Shown here piece by piece: positions 44,501 through 52,246 of a stretch of 64,000 nt of DNA. Each line of letters starts with the position of its first letter. Positions within the stretch are counted from its first letter, which is position 1. Made by a program: the position numbers and the translations under genes. The DNA lies in contig NC_066310.1 of NCBI RefSeq assembly GCF_905404315.1, positions 7,316,001 to 7,380,000 of the forward strand. The letters run 5' to 3'. The DNA comes from Leptidea sinapis (lineage: Eukaryota; Arthropoda; Insecta; Lepidoptera; Pieridae). The notes beneath the pieces are model-generated. The model ran no database searches and was not told where the DNA came from. It was given only the letters and a program-made list of their open reading frames with translations.

Positions 44501-47500
44501 TATTGTATTAAATATATCATTGTCTTGTAACTCATAACACAGGCTATATATGCTTAACTTGGGACAAGATAATTTGTGTAAGAAAAGTGTGTCGAACTAG
44601 ATACAATAATATCAACATACTTTCTTTTCACAAAAAGGCAATAGGCAAACATAACACACTAAGTGGAGACAGTTGTTAGATAAATGTAACCATAATAGTT
44701 TGCTGTAGAGAGCTGGTGCATGAGTGCAAGCACATGTTATTTGGCAGACAGTCAGGAAGGCTCTCCTGAAATGGCCTCTATATGTCCATACAGTTACATC
44801 TCATTAAAAAAAAATTACCATAAAGGAGATTATTAATATAAATAAGATAAATCCTGACATTACTCAAATCTCAACCCACATGAAGATTCCTGCCAAATAT
44901 ACAAATAAAACTTACCTTTTCCTTCAGAAGCATTGGAACTCTTGGATCTAGAACGAGATCGGCTCTTTGACTTTGATTTGCTCCTAGACCGAGATTTCGA
45001 AGGCCTTGATCCAGACCTGAGTGACAAAATTGTAAAAAAGAACTTAACAGCAAGTAGCACTTTGCCAATGTGAAACAGTAAGGTGCTTTTCCCCTTGCTG
45101 GTCCATATCCAATCCCAGTTGCAATGTGAAACAGCCCTTAAGTATATGAACAGTGGTTTCTTATGAAAATTTATTAGAAAACCTTACCTTCAGAAATATT
45201 CATCTTCCCATTACAAATAGATTGCTCAATTGGCAGATATATACCAATATAGAGATATATACCAATATAGAGATATATACAGTATCAAACTAGCACATAT
45301 GAAATAAATGTAGGTACATACTTGTTAGCATATTTGCTGACGATATACCAAAAATTAAAAAAATGCGTGCATTGGTCAATTATTCAATGAACTTGAATAT
45401 TTCAATATCATAAGGCGTTGTTGCCGGTTTGCCGTTCAAAAGTGAATAACAGCGCTACCAAAGAAAAGCCGCCTCAGTGTCTTGATACATGTATTTTATA
45501 GCCTAAAAAATTGGTTGGATTTGGTCTGGCCGAACCATCTGGCAGTTATGAAATAATAGAGTATGTATAAATATCAAAATAATGCAACTATTTTTTTTTG
45601 AAGCGACGATAAACAATCATACAAGTCACCTTATGCTAAGTGATCACCACTATCCGCATTCTCTTGGAACACCAGAGCCACACTTTTCATTTCAGATGAA
45701 ACCTAAGAATTGATAAAATTTCACTCTGTTTGCACCGAAAAATCTATCAGCATAATATTATTGAGATTTGTGTTGTAAACCTTGTCTATAGATTGATATT
45801 CTACAATATTTTTATAACTGAAATTTTGTGTGAGTTAAACTTTTTTATTTCTTATATTTTTGGATAAGCATATTGGCAAAATTAATTTTGTCAGTGTTAT
45901 GTGTAATAAAAAATAAAGACTTACCGTGACCGGCTCTTAGATTTCTCCTTTCCTTGATCATCATCATCTATCATGAGATTTGGGGAATTAGACCTAGACG
46001 AGCCTGACCCAGACCTTGATCTGGATTTTCTACTTTTTGGACTCTCACTACCGGACCTGGACCTACTTTTAGCTTTAGGACTTGGAGAGTGTGATCGAGA
46101 TTTTGGGCTAGCAGAACGCGACTTTGGACTCCTGGATCCTGATTTAGGACTCTGAGGTCTGGATTTTGGACTGTCTGACCCAGAACGACTTCCTGATCTC
46201 GAACGAGCACTGCCTGAATTGCTTCTAGACCTTGATCTGGATTTAGAAGTTCTGTTTGGGCTGCCAGATACTTGAGATTTAGGGCTTGATGATCTTGATT
46301 TGTTGCTTTGAGCAGATCTCGACCTATTTGATCCTGCTGGAGAATTTGATTTACTTCTTGAGGCATTTGATGATCTATGTGACTGTGTGGATTGGTTGGA
46401 TTTTGGTGACTCACTACCAGATTTTGCTGGACTACGAGATCCTGATCTGTAAAAAAGAAGCATTATAGTAAAAAGAAAGCACTCATATATGTTATATCAG
46501 GCCTGTCTCACTCCCTGTGTACGTATAGAAATCGTAAGAACATGCGGCAGCTACTACAGAGTAGGCCAACCAGCAGAGACTCACGAACGAGCAGTGACAC
46601 AAGCGACTTTTGTTGTCACCTACTTCTCAGATCCAACTAATATTTTAAAAATGGAGAAACAGAAATAAATCAAAGCATATTAAACAATATAGATATCAAT
46701 CATAGCAACACAAATTTAAATTTTTTAAGCTTCCTAAAGACATTGAAACAATCTAATTTAAAGTGATTATTTATTATAATTTAATTACCATTCATGATAG
46801 TTACCTATTTATTACCTATAATCAAATCAAATCAAAATCAGTTTATTCAAGTAGGTCATGAAAATCACACTTATGAATGTCAAAAAAAATAATATATTTT
46901 TCTTATTGAATCTACCGCTACTTCGTAAAGGGTTGAGCTAATGAGAAGAAGTAGCAAGAAATTCATTGCCACTCTTTTATATCAAGATTTACAGATCATT
47001 TCAATTACAATATAATATGTAAAATGATGCAAAAAAACACACTCAAACGTCAAATAGTCAATGTCTTACACGAGTAAGCCAAAAAAATAAATGTAAGTTA
47101 ATACAAAAGTTAGAAAAGCCATATTAATAAATAAGTTAATAATATCTCCCAAAAAATTCCAATTATTTGATTTCATACCTATTTAAATTAAAGAAAAAAC
47201 TGAGCTATTTTTGTAAGAGACCTTATTCTCGGTAGGTACAGTTTTAGCTAAAGAAGTCAACCCTAAGGTTGTCAGAAGAGATAACAGTCATGTGATAGAA
47301 AGAGAGGAAAAGGAATTTATACTCTACTATACATACCTAGATCTACTTCCTTCTTTCCCAGAAGGTGCAGGACTAGGGCTCTTACTTCTGCTTCCACTTG
47401 AGGCACTATCAGAATCAGAACCGGTATCTGTATCTAAAAAAATTCTACACATTGAAGATTTGGACAAATTTAAACAATATTATAATATATGAAACCAATT

Positions 47501-47616
47501 AAAACTAAATATGTATTAAGTAAAAATTACAGAAAATAAAAAGTATTAAACACGACATGTGAAAAGTGGCAATCAAAACACTTACCCTTAGTGCTATACT
47601 GTACAGTAGGCGCCAT
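27851..47616 (-). CDS. Leo1: RNA polymerase-associated protein Leo1 (Paf1 complex), 11 exons
   Basis: Eleven exons join in frame from ATG 47616-47614 to TAG 27853-27851, 688 residues, similar to other animal Leo1 proteins. Residues 1-360 are low complexity: Ser/Asp-rich, then long RS/SP repeats, Lys-rich acidic blocks and ADALFGDASDISSDEE, a typical Leo1 motif. The conserved Leo1 domain (about 380-560) is unmistakable: LPNFLSVETRPYDP, EETLDEEGRARLKLKVENT, KESNARMVKWSDGS, HNHLFVRQGTGLQGQ, FRPHSTDSFTHRKMTLSVAD. SLAAIKNKYK and an acidic Ser-rich end follow. Leo1 is a nuclear Paf1C subunit that works with RNA polymerase II in elongation and histone modification; the fly gene is Atu. All splice sites are GT-AG. 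Introns are rich in repeats but the coding sequence shows no damage. Confidence 0.95.
28108..28705 (+). mobile_element. LINE-C fragment, RT C-terminus and tail
   Basis: YFSYFHSIMSYGILLWGNAA, then broken frames (RNKHKLVMPTSRLSR) and a 3' tail with TTTTCAGGTCTGAAACAC. Antisense to Leo1, in intron 10. Confidence 0.7.
29339..29482. repeat. Nested inverted repeats
   Basis: AAGGAGCAGCAA (29339-29350) pairs with 29471-29482, and AAAAGTGTGCTTA (29438-29450) pairs with 29460-29472, both perfectly. Confidence 0.7.
29610..31647 (+). mobile_element. LINE-A2, 5'-truncated, internally deleted, decayed
   Basis: Endonuclease region is open (29610-30500; GVCVYVRKD, RSHSGNAETD, FFGDF, GSSDHC), then jumps from AKSKHVGRN straight to GFPRSC...W, so roughly 250 codons holding most of the RT fingers and palm are missing. 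The catalytic box reads YAD-S, one Asp short. Many frameshifts follow, then the C-terminus (FHLTAYNEE, YHGECSEELF) and a 3' end with A tail. Antisense in Leo1 intron 10. Related to, but clearly diverged from, the 33.7-37.1 kb element. Confidence 0.85.
31860..31970 (+). repeat. Dispersed repeat end
   Basis: GGCTTGACCGACTTTGACTC and CAACGTTTGCCGGGTCAGTTAG match the ends seen at 19.6 and 21.4 kb. It ends about 20 bp from Leo1 exon 10. Confidence 0.45.
31993..32179 (-). CDS. Leo1: Leo1 exon 10
   Basis: KEEMELRAAMRSR, a Gly/Ala-rich stretch (GGGGGAGGAGGGRAG) and the conserved SLAAIKNKYK. Very GC-rich compared with its flanks. Confidence 0.9.
32265..32600 (-). repeat. Dispersed repeat, opposite orientation
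   Basis: ACTAGTGGACCCGACAAACG near the start and ATAATCGGTCAAGCCGTTTA near the end are common lepidopteran repeat signatures. Class unresolved. Confidence 0.45.
32680..32955 (-). repeat. S1 repeat
   Basis: A tail at 32680-32686 (- strand), GCCCAGTAATTTC-type core as CCCCAGTAATTTCACTAGCT, and end near GGCGCCG. Sense to Leo1, intron 9. Confidence 0.75.
33231..33446 (-). CDS. Leo1: Leo1 exon 9
   Basis: GDHNHLFVRQGTGLQGQAVF, KLSFRPHSTDSFTHRKMTLS and DPDADRKYQLK; 72 codons, phase 0 both sides. Confidence 0.95.
33495..33625 (-). mobile_element. LINE-A short fragment
   Basis: CTCTTGCAACACGAGAGGAA and GGAAACACCGCACAAGGCAG match the LINE-A end. Lies about 50 bp upstream of Leo1 exon 9 on the transcript. 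Confidence 0.65.
33701..37130 (-). mobile_element. LINE-A, Jockey/CR1-group retrotransposon with open ORF2
   Basis: About 3.4 kb ending in a 32-nt A tail (T run 33701-33732). One uninterrupted ORF, 36909-33781, gives up to 1042 residues (first ATG at residue 16). The endonuclease shows Asn80 (CNIRGI), Glu107 (LTETQ), GDFNGHN 213-219 and SDH 287-289. The RT shows SLDIAKAFD near 662-669 and YADD 747-750. These catalytic residues look intact. Upstream, 36910-37130 looks like 5' sequence of the family, but no ORF1 (gag-like) protein is present, so the copy is probably 5'-truncated or lacks ORF1. It lies sense in Leo1 intron 8. It is the reference for the many shorter LINE-A pieces here. Confidence 0.9.
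33781..36909 (-). CDS. LINE-A ORF2: endonuclease-reverse transcriptase
   Basis: Apurinic-type endonuclease (about residues 72-295), linker, reverse transcriptase (about 530-830) and a C-terminal region with RPHMEYCCHLW and YHGECSEELF. Lengths and motif order fit non-LTR ORF2 proteins that nick target DNA and copy their RNA there. The initiator is uncertain: the reading frame opens at a GTG at 36909 and the first ATG is at 36864. No stop or frameshift is seen. Confidence 0.9.
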   Translation of the reverse strand: MSRAGGHPFPPPTQIMRAVRKKILPQEGTSSTRAGESLPEHSRSGRPSYSGVGTEPRMTEDKRGSNTTAPRSTLNVDFCNIRGIHSNLITVHHHLETAQPALCFLTETQISRPSDTSYLTYPGYKIEHNFLPHAGVCVYVREDICCRRLGNFEGRDLSTLWLRVDLGDRVRIYACVYRSHSGNAETDHLMGCVQAAIDVVLAQIPSAEIVVLGDFNGHNAEWLGSRTTDYAGRSVHNFALAYGLSQLVESPTRLPDVDSHMPSLLDLLLTTHPDGYQVFVDAPLGTSDHCLVRSVVPIRRQRRRPPATRRVWHYKSADWDRMRSFFASYPWGKVCFSSDDPSACAIAVGDVILQGMDIFIPSSVVPIGGRSQPWFDASVKAASDCKKQAYRTWVAALGTKDPNCKVLKRKYNRASRFFKRQIARAKSKHVVKIGEQLSSYPTGTRKFWSLSKAALGNFNQPSMPPLHMRNDTLAHTAKEKAELLCALFASNSTLDDNGKTPPTILQCQSSMPEVQFRQKTVRRALFSLDVRKSSGPDGISPIVLRTCAPELTPVLTRLFRHSYSKGVVPDSWKSALVHPIQKKGDSSDPANYRPIAITSLLSKIMESIISHQLLVYLEGHQLINDRQYGFRHGRSAGDLLVYLTHRWAAAIESKGEGLAVSLDIAKAFDRVWHKALLSKLPSFGLPESLCKWTSSFLTGRSIQVVVDGYCSNPKPVNAGVPQGCVLSPTLFLLHINDMLDTSNMHCYADDSTGDAVYTGYAGLSREIVDQCREKLVSSIESSLEKVAEWGKLNLVQFNPQKTQVCAFTTKKTPFVVSPLFENTSLKAAPSIGILGLEISSDCQFRGHLEGKAKLASKKLGVINRARQYFKPAHILALYKAQVRPHMEYCCHLWSGAPQYLLDPFDRVQRRAARIVGDSVLCERLDHLALRRDVASLCVFYRIYHGECSEELFNLIPAAEFHHRTTRHKLGYHPHHLDVWRSSTVRFSRSFLPRTTKLWNELPCAVFRGRYDMGTFKKSAYTFLKGRQRSCDSSGVAREWGRR
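37431..37747 (-). repeat. S1 repeat, full-length
   Basis: From the start block CTCCTTTGCACCGGATGCCG (- strand) to the A tail at 37431. Sense to Leo1, intron 8. Confidence 0.82.
37830..38507 (-). mobile_element. LINE RT C-terminal fragment (RTE-like)
   Basis: On - it reads VLVATLMYGTESWVWQKKHK, INAFEMRSLRSMCGV, then broken segments (GKVLSTRNRPACMKR). Sense to Leo1, intron 8, starting about 40 bp after exon 8. Confidence 0.7.
38549..38711 (-). CDS. Leo1: Leo1 exon 8
   Basis: KLKVENTIRWR, KESNARMVKWSDGSMSLHLG and EIFDVYKQPLH; phase 2 in, 0 out. Confidence 0.95.
38926..39234 (-). repeat. S1 repeat, near full-length
   Basis: A tail at 38926-38933, GGCGCCCTTCAGACCGAAAC and the start block GGAGCCTCCCAC. 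Sense to Leo1, intron 7. Confidence 0.8.
39420..39860 (+). mobile_element. Decayed LINE RNase H region
   Basis: Fragments such as EVCMEIAIHACQYKA and CRACRFCN, SADETPL resemble the RNase H and Cys-rich C-terminal parts of RNase H-bearing non-LTR elements. Stops are frequent. Confidence 0.4.
40276..40490 (-). CDS. Leo1: Leo1 exon 7 (start of Leo1 domain)
   Basis: PETRIDVDMPKIW, ELHFVKLPNFLSVETRPYDP and DEEETLDEEG, highly conserved in Leo1. Confidence 0.95.
40637..40900 (-). repeat. S1 repeat, 5'-truncated
   Basis: A tail at 40637-40643 to GGCGCC near 40896. Sense to Leo1, intron 6. Confidence 0.78.
41349..41515 (-). CDS. Leo1: Leo1 exon 6
   Basis: VTADALFGDASDISSDEE then RSRSRSRSQ and DDERRSGDE. 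Phase 1 in, 0 out. Confidence 0.92.
41540..41574. repeat. (AAT)n microsatellite
   Basis: About 11 uninterrupted AAT units, 25 bp from the 5' edge of Leo1 exon 6. Confidence 0.9.
41690..42000 (-). mobile_element. LINE RT C-terminal fragment
   Basis: Open - strand stretch with CVRVYNKLPSSIKKLNSRLF and KNKLYSWL, the end of a LINE-B/C-like ORF2. Leo1 intron 5. Confidence 0.6.
42040..42160 (+). mobile_element. LINE-C 3' tail
   Basis: GCCCATTCTTCGCAGGTCTG and AATGGGTGCTAGGTTTTGAA match the tails at 3.2 and 28.6 kb. Confidence 0.6.
42163..42385 (+). repeat. tRNA-derived SINE, good copy
   Basis: The tRNA-like head has box A TAGCCGAATGGTTAGTGA and box B GGTTCGAATCC, followed by the body GTTACCGAGTCATGGATG and a tail with TCGTTGTCTTG. 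The head is about 72 nt but its acceptor arms do not pair well, so it is a SINE, not a working tRNA gene. Confidence 0.8.
42640..42935 (+). repeat. Dispersed repeat shared with 15.0-15.2 kb
   Basis: TACTATTCTACGTTTGTAGA and ATCACTCTCATCATTTTTTC correspond to blocks at 15057 and 15140; this copy holds extra sequence between them. It ends about 40 bp from Leo1 exon 5. Confidence 0.5.
42975..43142 (-). CDS. Leo1: Leo1 exon 5
   Basis: Encodes EEKKKRQVLSDSESDGEEK and a second KRK/SGSDSD block; charged, disordered. Phase 1 on both sides. Confidence 0.9.
43250..43487 (-). repeat. tRNA-derived SINE
   Basis: Head on - with GAATTCGAAC-type box B and AACCACTGGGCTATATGAG; body ACTCGGAAACAAACATCCAT. Confidence 0.72.
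43699..44102 (-). mobile_element. LINE-A, 5'-truncated 3' end
   Basis: A tail at 43699-43706 and about 390 bp nearly identical in pattern to 33725-34120. Sense to Leo1, intron 4. Little decayed. Confidence 0.85.
44330..44583 (+). repeat. tRNA-derived SINE
   Basis: CGGGTTCGAATCCCGGTAGG box B, body TTTCCGAGTCATGGATG, tail TCATTGTCTTG. A short internal repeat of TTATGTATGTTTA-type units lengthens the body. Confidence 0.78.
44916..45016 (-). CDS. Leo1: Leo1 exon 4
   Basis: Continues the RS repeats (KSRSRSKSKSKSRSRSRSKS), ends SSNASEGK; donor GTAAG. Confidence 0.88.
45230..45285 (+). repeat. Short tandem repeat
   Basis: ATATACCAATATAGAG occurs twice exactly in tandem with a partial third unit. 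Confidence 0.7.
45590..45695 (-). mobile_element. LINE-A 3' end fragment, diverged
   Basis: CTTATGCTAAGTGATCACCA and GCATTCTCTTGGAACACCAG match the terminal block. Leo1 intron 3. Confidence 0.55.
45925..46446 (-). CDS. Leo1: Leo1 exon 3 (RS/SP-rich block)
   Basis: 174 codons, almost all Ser, Arg, Lys, Pro and Gly with many SPKS, RSRS and SGS units, closing with an acidic DDDDQGKEKSKSR. The repeats resemble SR-protein domains and would be phosphorylation-rich. It is the longest exon of the gene. Confidence 0.9.
46815..47010 (-). mobile_element. LINE 3' tail
   Basis: ATCAAATCAAATCAAAATCA and CAGTTTATTCAAGTAGG are the usual reversed end of another moth LINE tail. Leo1 intron 2. Confidence 0.55.
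47337..47433 (-). CDS. Leo1: Leo1 exon 2
   Basis: Encodes DTDTGSDSDSASSGSRSKSP, the Asp/Ser start of the low-complexity N-terminus. Phases 1 in, 2 out. Confidence 0.85.
47586..47616 (-). CDS. Leo1: Leo1 exon 1
   Basis: MAPTVQYSTK and one base; donor GTAAG. No in-frame ATG is evident further out before this start. Confidence 0.8.
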
Positions 47617-48054
47617 AACTAACAGTTAAAACTAAGTTTGAGCAGAATTAAATTTATCCGGACTTTATTTGATATTATTTTCAATTCATAAATATAACAT
47701 TTCATCAGCAAACAGTAAACGCAAAACAAATGATGTATTTTAGTTTACACTTTTGGTATGTATTGGTTGGAGTTTACAGTTTACACTTGCGTTACACTTG
47801 ACAGTAAATTTCAACTTGACAGTATGACACTGTGGCTTATTTTTATACCTTTGACAATGGCTGCATGTCTCTCTCTGCCTTTGCCTTTCCTATAAATAAC
47901 GGGAAGAAATAAAAAAAATATATATTTATGGCTCGGCTAGTGAGAATTTTATCCCTATTGAGTATTAAAGTTAATACTAATGAGACGAATTAGTTGCCCT
48001 GCGCGTATATCCGAAAGGCAAATAATCTTGCAAGTGTTAGAACATTTTAGTTAG
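47617..48054. other. Leo1 5' UTR and upstream region
   Basis: ATTGGTTGG at about 47762 is a CCAAT-type motif on -, within a stretch of repeated ACACTTGACAGT units. No start site can be fixed. Confidence 0.35.
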
Positions 48055-48262
48055 AACGTGTTAGCAATAATCTTATAGGTTTTTAAAGAACTTTCTTCCA
48101 CGTACGACGAAGCTGTGGAATTAGCTTCCTTGTGTTATGCGTAACGACATGGGTAACTTGAAAAAAATCGCCTACACTTTTTTAAAGGGTCGGCCATACT
48201 CTTATGATTCCTCTGGTATTGCAGGAGAATGTTGGCGGTGGTGATCACTTCCATAAAAAAAT
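48055..48262 (+). mobile_element. LINE-A 3' end fragment
   Basis: AACTTTCTTCCACGTACGAC, CGACATGGGTAACTTG and GTGGTGATCACTTCCATAAA; internal deletions. Confidence 0.65.
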
Positions 48263-49129
48263 AAAATCAATGAGAATATCTTCAACAACTTGCTTATATT
48301 GTTGTGGTTAATATATTATACAAGGTACCAATTTCGAAGTCAGTATAATGAATATGTTATTTTTTTATTTAGTTTATAATTTTATTGTGTTTTTTACTTT
48401 AAAACTATAACCTTAAAACAGAAACTTAACATTAATATGATTATCATACGATTCTCTTTGAGATCTTTTATAACAGAAAAAACATTGGATGTACTAATAC
48501 CAATTAAATTCTATTTTCTGCATTTTTAAATTATGTTTAATTTTACGAATTAATGTGAGAAAATATAAATTAAAATAACTTTAAAATTACGTAGTAAAAG
48601 TAAGTTAGTAGCTTTCACTATTTTAAATTCAGCAGAAATAAAAGAGCATCATAGACGTGTCTATTTTTGGAAGATTATCTGAGTGTGCTTTAACATAGCT
48701 ACTTTCAGTCATTGTAAATAATAATTATGTAGATCATTGAATAATAAAAAACCAACATCAAAATTTAATATATCGCTAACCACCGAAAATAATATCTAGG
48801 AACCATACCATTGCATAAGTTTATCTTAGATTTTGACGTCACACTGCGCTTCAGCCAATAGTACTGCGTTTCAATGTTTTACATTTCGCGCGTATTTATT
48901 GCACTTTTGTTAATTTAATATTTATTATTTAGCAAAAATTTTAACAAGATAACTATTTAAAATAAAGTTAATAATAATAATGATTAGAAAAATAACATTT
49001 GAACTAAATATAAAATATACATATATAAAACATACACCTTATTCTGTCTATGTTCACTAGTACCTCGCCTCAGCAATAACTCTTTTGGGAGATTTAGAGT
49101 TTCATGATTGCAGTGTTTTTTAAATTCGC

Positions 49130-49320
49130 TGGGATTTTCATCCTTCGGTACTACCACTGATTGAAACGATCCTTATAGCACTCCTGCTTTCGGCTAGAGG
49201 TCATTTTGCAGGAGCGGTCAAACAAAGTTCGTGACCTGCCAGCTATAGCCTCCGTTAGGAGGATGGAATGAAGAGTTCCATACCTTGCTGTACCACTTGG
49301 CTATCGGGGAATTATTTGTT
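49130..49320 (-). mobile_element. LINE-A2 endonuclease-side fragment
   Basis: Reversed copy of the region near 30280-30400 (GGTATGGAACTCTTCATTCC; QGMELFIPSS). Only about 180 bp. Confidence 0.65.
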
Positions 49321-49374
49321 CTTCTTCTTCTCTATGTCGTCTCGACCTTTTGTTAAAATTGAAAAAGATACGGT

Positions 49375-49750
49375 GCAACTTTAGTTATTTTCATAGTATA
49401 ATGTCTTATGTTATATTGCTATAGGACAATGCAGTCAAGCCGATATTGTTACCATTTTTGTGCTGTAGAAGAGGGCTTTACGTGCTATATAAATAGCGCG
49501 AAAAGCCAACAAAGATCCTAAAGAATCATTAAGAGCAAAATTTAAATAAATAAACACTTTAACCATTGCCTCTCAATATATTCTTTATAATGCGTATAGC
49601 TATGTATGTGCAGTGGCACAAAACCAGGAACAATAATTATAAACTTGTTATGGCGATTTTTGATTGCTTTTTTTTATTTCGAAATTCAAAATAATTGTCA
49701 AAAGACGTTCATGTCGTAAAGGCTCAGATTAACAAAATATACTCAGACGG
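49375..49750 (+). mobile_element. LINE-C/B RT C-terminus, decayed
   Basis: TATTTTCATAGTATAATGTC, AGAGGGCTTTACGTGCTATA and broken frames match the YFHSIM...ALQKRA region. Confidence 0.55.
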
Positions 49751-49879
49751 AGTAATCTAAAGAAACAAGGTGAAGTCGTGTATTATTTACGTTTGCATAC
49801 ACTATGCATGTAGCAACACTTACATAGTTGTGTGTAAGAGTAATATTGCTAGATGCTAGAGAAAAATATCCCAATAATT

Positions 49880-50345
49880 GTTGGAACTGTTGTCTCGCTA
49901 TATAAGTACACAACTAGACAGTATTTTATTATTTTTAAACAACATTTTATTGAATGTATTTCGTGGAAATATATTTTTAATTTTTCTATGTAAAATTGAC
50001 GGGAAACTCTGAAATATTTTTTTTTAAACTTTGTCCGTTGAAGTTTCACTTCTACCACAGTCGCAAGAAACTCTTCATTACAGTCTAGACGGGACCATTA
50101 TCGTTATCGAGGTTTTCATAGGTGACAATAATTAAGAATATGACATCTATTTCGAGATCCAAGATGGCCGATGTGACACCGACATGTTTGTTGGATAACT
50201 GTAGGGAAAAGTTTCTGTGGACAAAGAGGACAAAGTTTAAAAGCAAATATTTCAAATTTTCCCATCAATATTTCAGAGAAAAATTAAAAAAAAAATTCAA
50301 AGAAAAATATACAATGAAATGTTGTTTAAAAATATTAAAAAAACA
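49880..50345. repeat. Inverted repeat with coding-like arms
   Basis: Both arms read as related peptides outward from the centre: - strand TKFKKKYFRVSRQFYIEKL and + strand TKFKSKYFKFSHQYFREKL, each followed by KCCLKI. The arms are about 125 bp, spaced about 170 bp apart. Probably ends of a transposon. Confidence 0.6.
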
Positions 50346-52238
50346 CACACACACCAAGTGTCAGTGTCACAACGCAAGGCGAGAGGCGAGGGTCGGGTCG
50401 CAGTGGGAGGAGTGTCCCGGGACATGATGTCATGGAACACCAGGTAGGAACGAAGTTCCTTCGGATAATATAGAACCAGAACAATTTGCAAAAAAAATAT
50501 TGCTGAATTATATATATTTTTTCGAGATTGTTTTTTTTTAATTAAACTTTAATGCTGATTGGTTTTATTTAGGTAGGTACATAAAAGTATTTAGCAAATT
50601 TAATATTTTAGAAAATAAAAAATAATATAAAATAAAACAAGCAAAAAAAATAGTAAGTAATTCAACTTATTAAGTAAAATAAAAACAATGATTTTTTATT
50701 TTTTTTCGACAGTATAAAATATCTTGAAAACACAGCATCAATAGTAGTGCCATATCTCGTTGTCGATTATTTTACGAAACTTAATTTTTTCTAAAATAAA
50801 GCATTGTCTTCTCTCCTCTCTTCTCTTTCTGATCCCATGATTGATTATATGTTTTTCTTACTGTTCGCACAGCAAAATCCCTTTTCCCCTCCAAGCCTGC
50901 CGTAAGGACCTTTTTTCCAAAAACCTAATAATAAAAGCTCAAAAAAGTGAAATATATTCATAATTTATGAAATTTTATAAAAAAAATTGCTATTTTTTTA
51001 ATTATAATTTTATGGCTAGGTACTGAATCCAAAAATACTATACTAATTAGTTTTAAAAGTTGGTAGGCCTAGGTCGTTGCTAGGGACGGCTTAAGATTTA
51101 TATAGGCGGTAAATTTGAAAAGCTGCATATGACAGACAGACGAGCGGACAGATAAACAGAGGAGTGATAGAACCTAGTAGTAAATTTAAAGTACCTACCT
51201 AACTCAGAACCATAAGGTTCTGTCAGATGTAAAATAAAATGAGAACCTAACCAATTTTATAAGCAAGAAACGTTTTAGTCAGTTTCCACTGATGCTCTTC
51301 CGAGGAAGAAAGGAGCGCAACCACTATGCACTGTATTGTAAGGGTGATTAGGACTATAATTGCTTGTAGGTAATGAAATACATGCTCTCGGTCTATATTG
51401 CTACTTTCTTTTCTTTTCATTTTCAGCATCATAATGATAGACTCGTTTTTATCCATTGACCATGGTGACTTGTTTGTACAAAGTTGTACATAAATGATAA
51501 TATGACTCTTTTAAGAAATTTAAGTCTTAAATACTCCTGTCTCTAATGTCCTGTCCCATTTATCATGGACTACAATGAAACGCAATCAAACCGTTAACAT
51601 AAGTCCATCCAGTGGTCTGTCCCTGCTTGGCTCCAGTTCTCAGACTTTAAGTACTGATTGTATTCGAATTCTCAATATGATGGTATTGTAACATGTTTTT
51701 TAAATTGCGCAAAGGTACTTCTTCATCAGCTCTTCCAGCGGTGAAGTTCAGCATTATCTTTGCGAGCTGGGTTAGTAAAAGGTGCCAAAACCCATTTTCT
51801 GACTTTACGCAGTCCCAGCCTTGCTTTATTCTGGTTTATTTCATTTATTTATTTGAGCGAAGCGATGCTGAGCGGATACCGGATGACTCCAAAATTGATT
51901 TCTGTGTTAAATTTTTTCACAGCCATTACTGGACCGATTTTTAAAAATAATGAAACCATAGTAAGCTTTCGAAATTTTCAAGGTTATTGTCGAGACAGAA
52001 TTTTGAATTTCGACTTGATTCAATTATAATAATGAGAAACAAACATGATTTACAAATTATTCTAAACTAGCACGCGCTATTTATATTTATTTAAAAATTT
52101 AGCCGATTGATCAAATCACAATAAGTATTATTCGTAGACTCAGACTTAGTTTACCTCGCTTCGCTCAAAAATACGCCGCAGCGAAGCGGCACGACGAGCG
52201 ACTGCGGCATCCTAATTTACTTAGATTCACCAGTGATA
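50346..52238. other. Intergenic, no gene recognised
   Basis: AT-rich. A stretch at 50380-50470 (GTGTCCCGGGACATGATGTC) and one at 51060-51220 (GACAGACAGACGAGCGGAC) look like common repeats. Short ORFs at 51.7-52.0 kb overlap each other and lack support. Confidence 0.35.
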
Positions 52239-52246
52239 ATTACAAT

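Noticed and set aside
45971..46414. Long out-of-frame ORFs over the RS-rich exon on both strands
   Set aside because: Shadows created by the repetitive RS/SP coding sequence of Leo1.
51693..52029. Two overlapping + strand ORFs
   Set aside because: Competing frames over one repeat-like segment; neither shows a domain.
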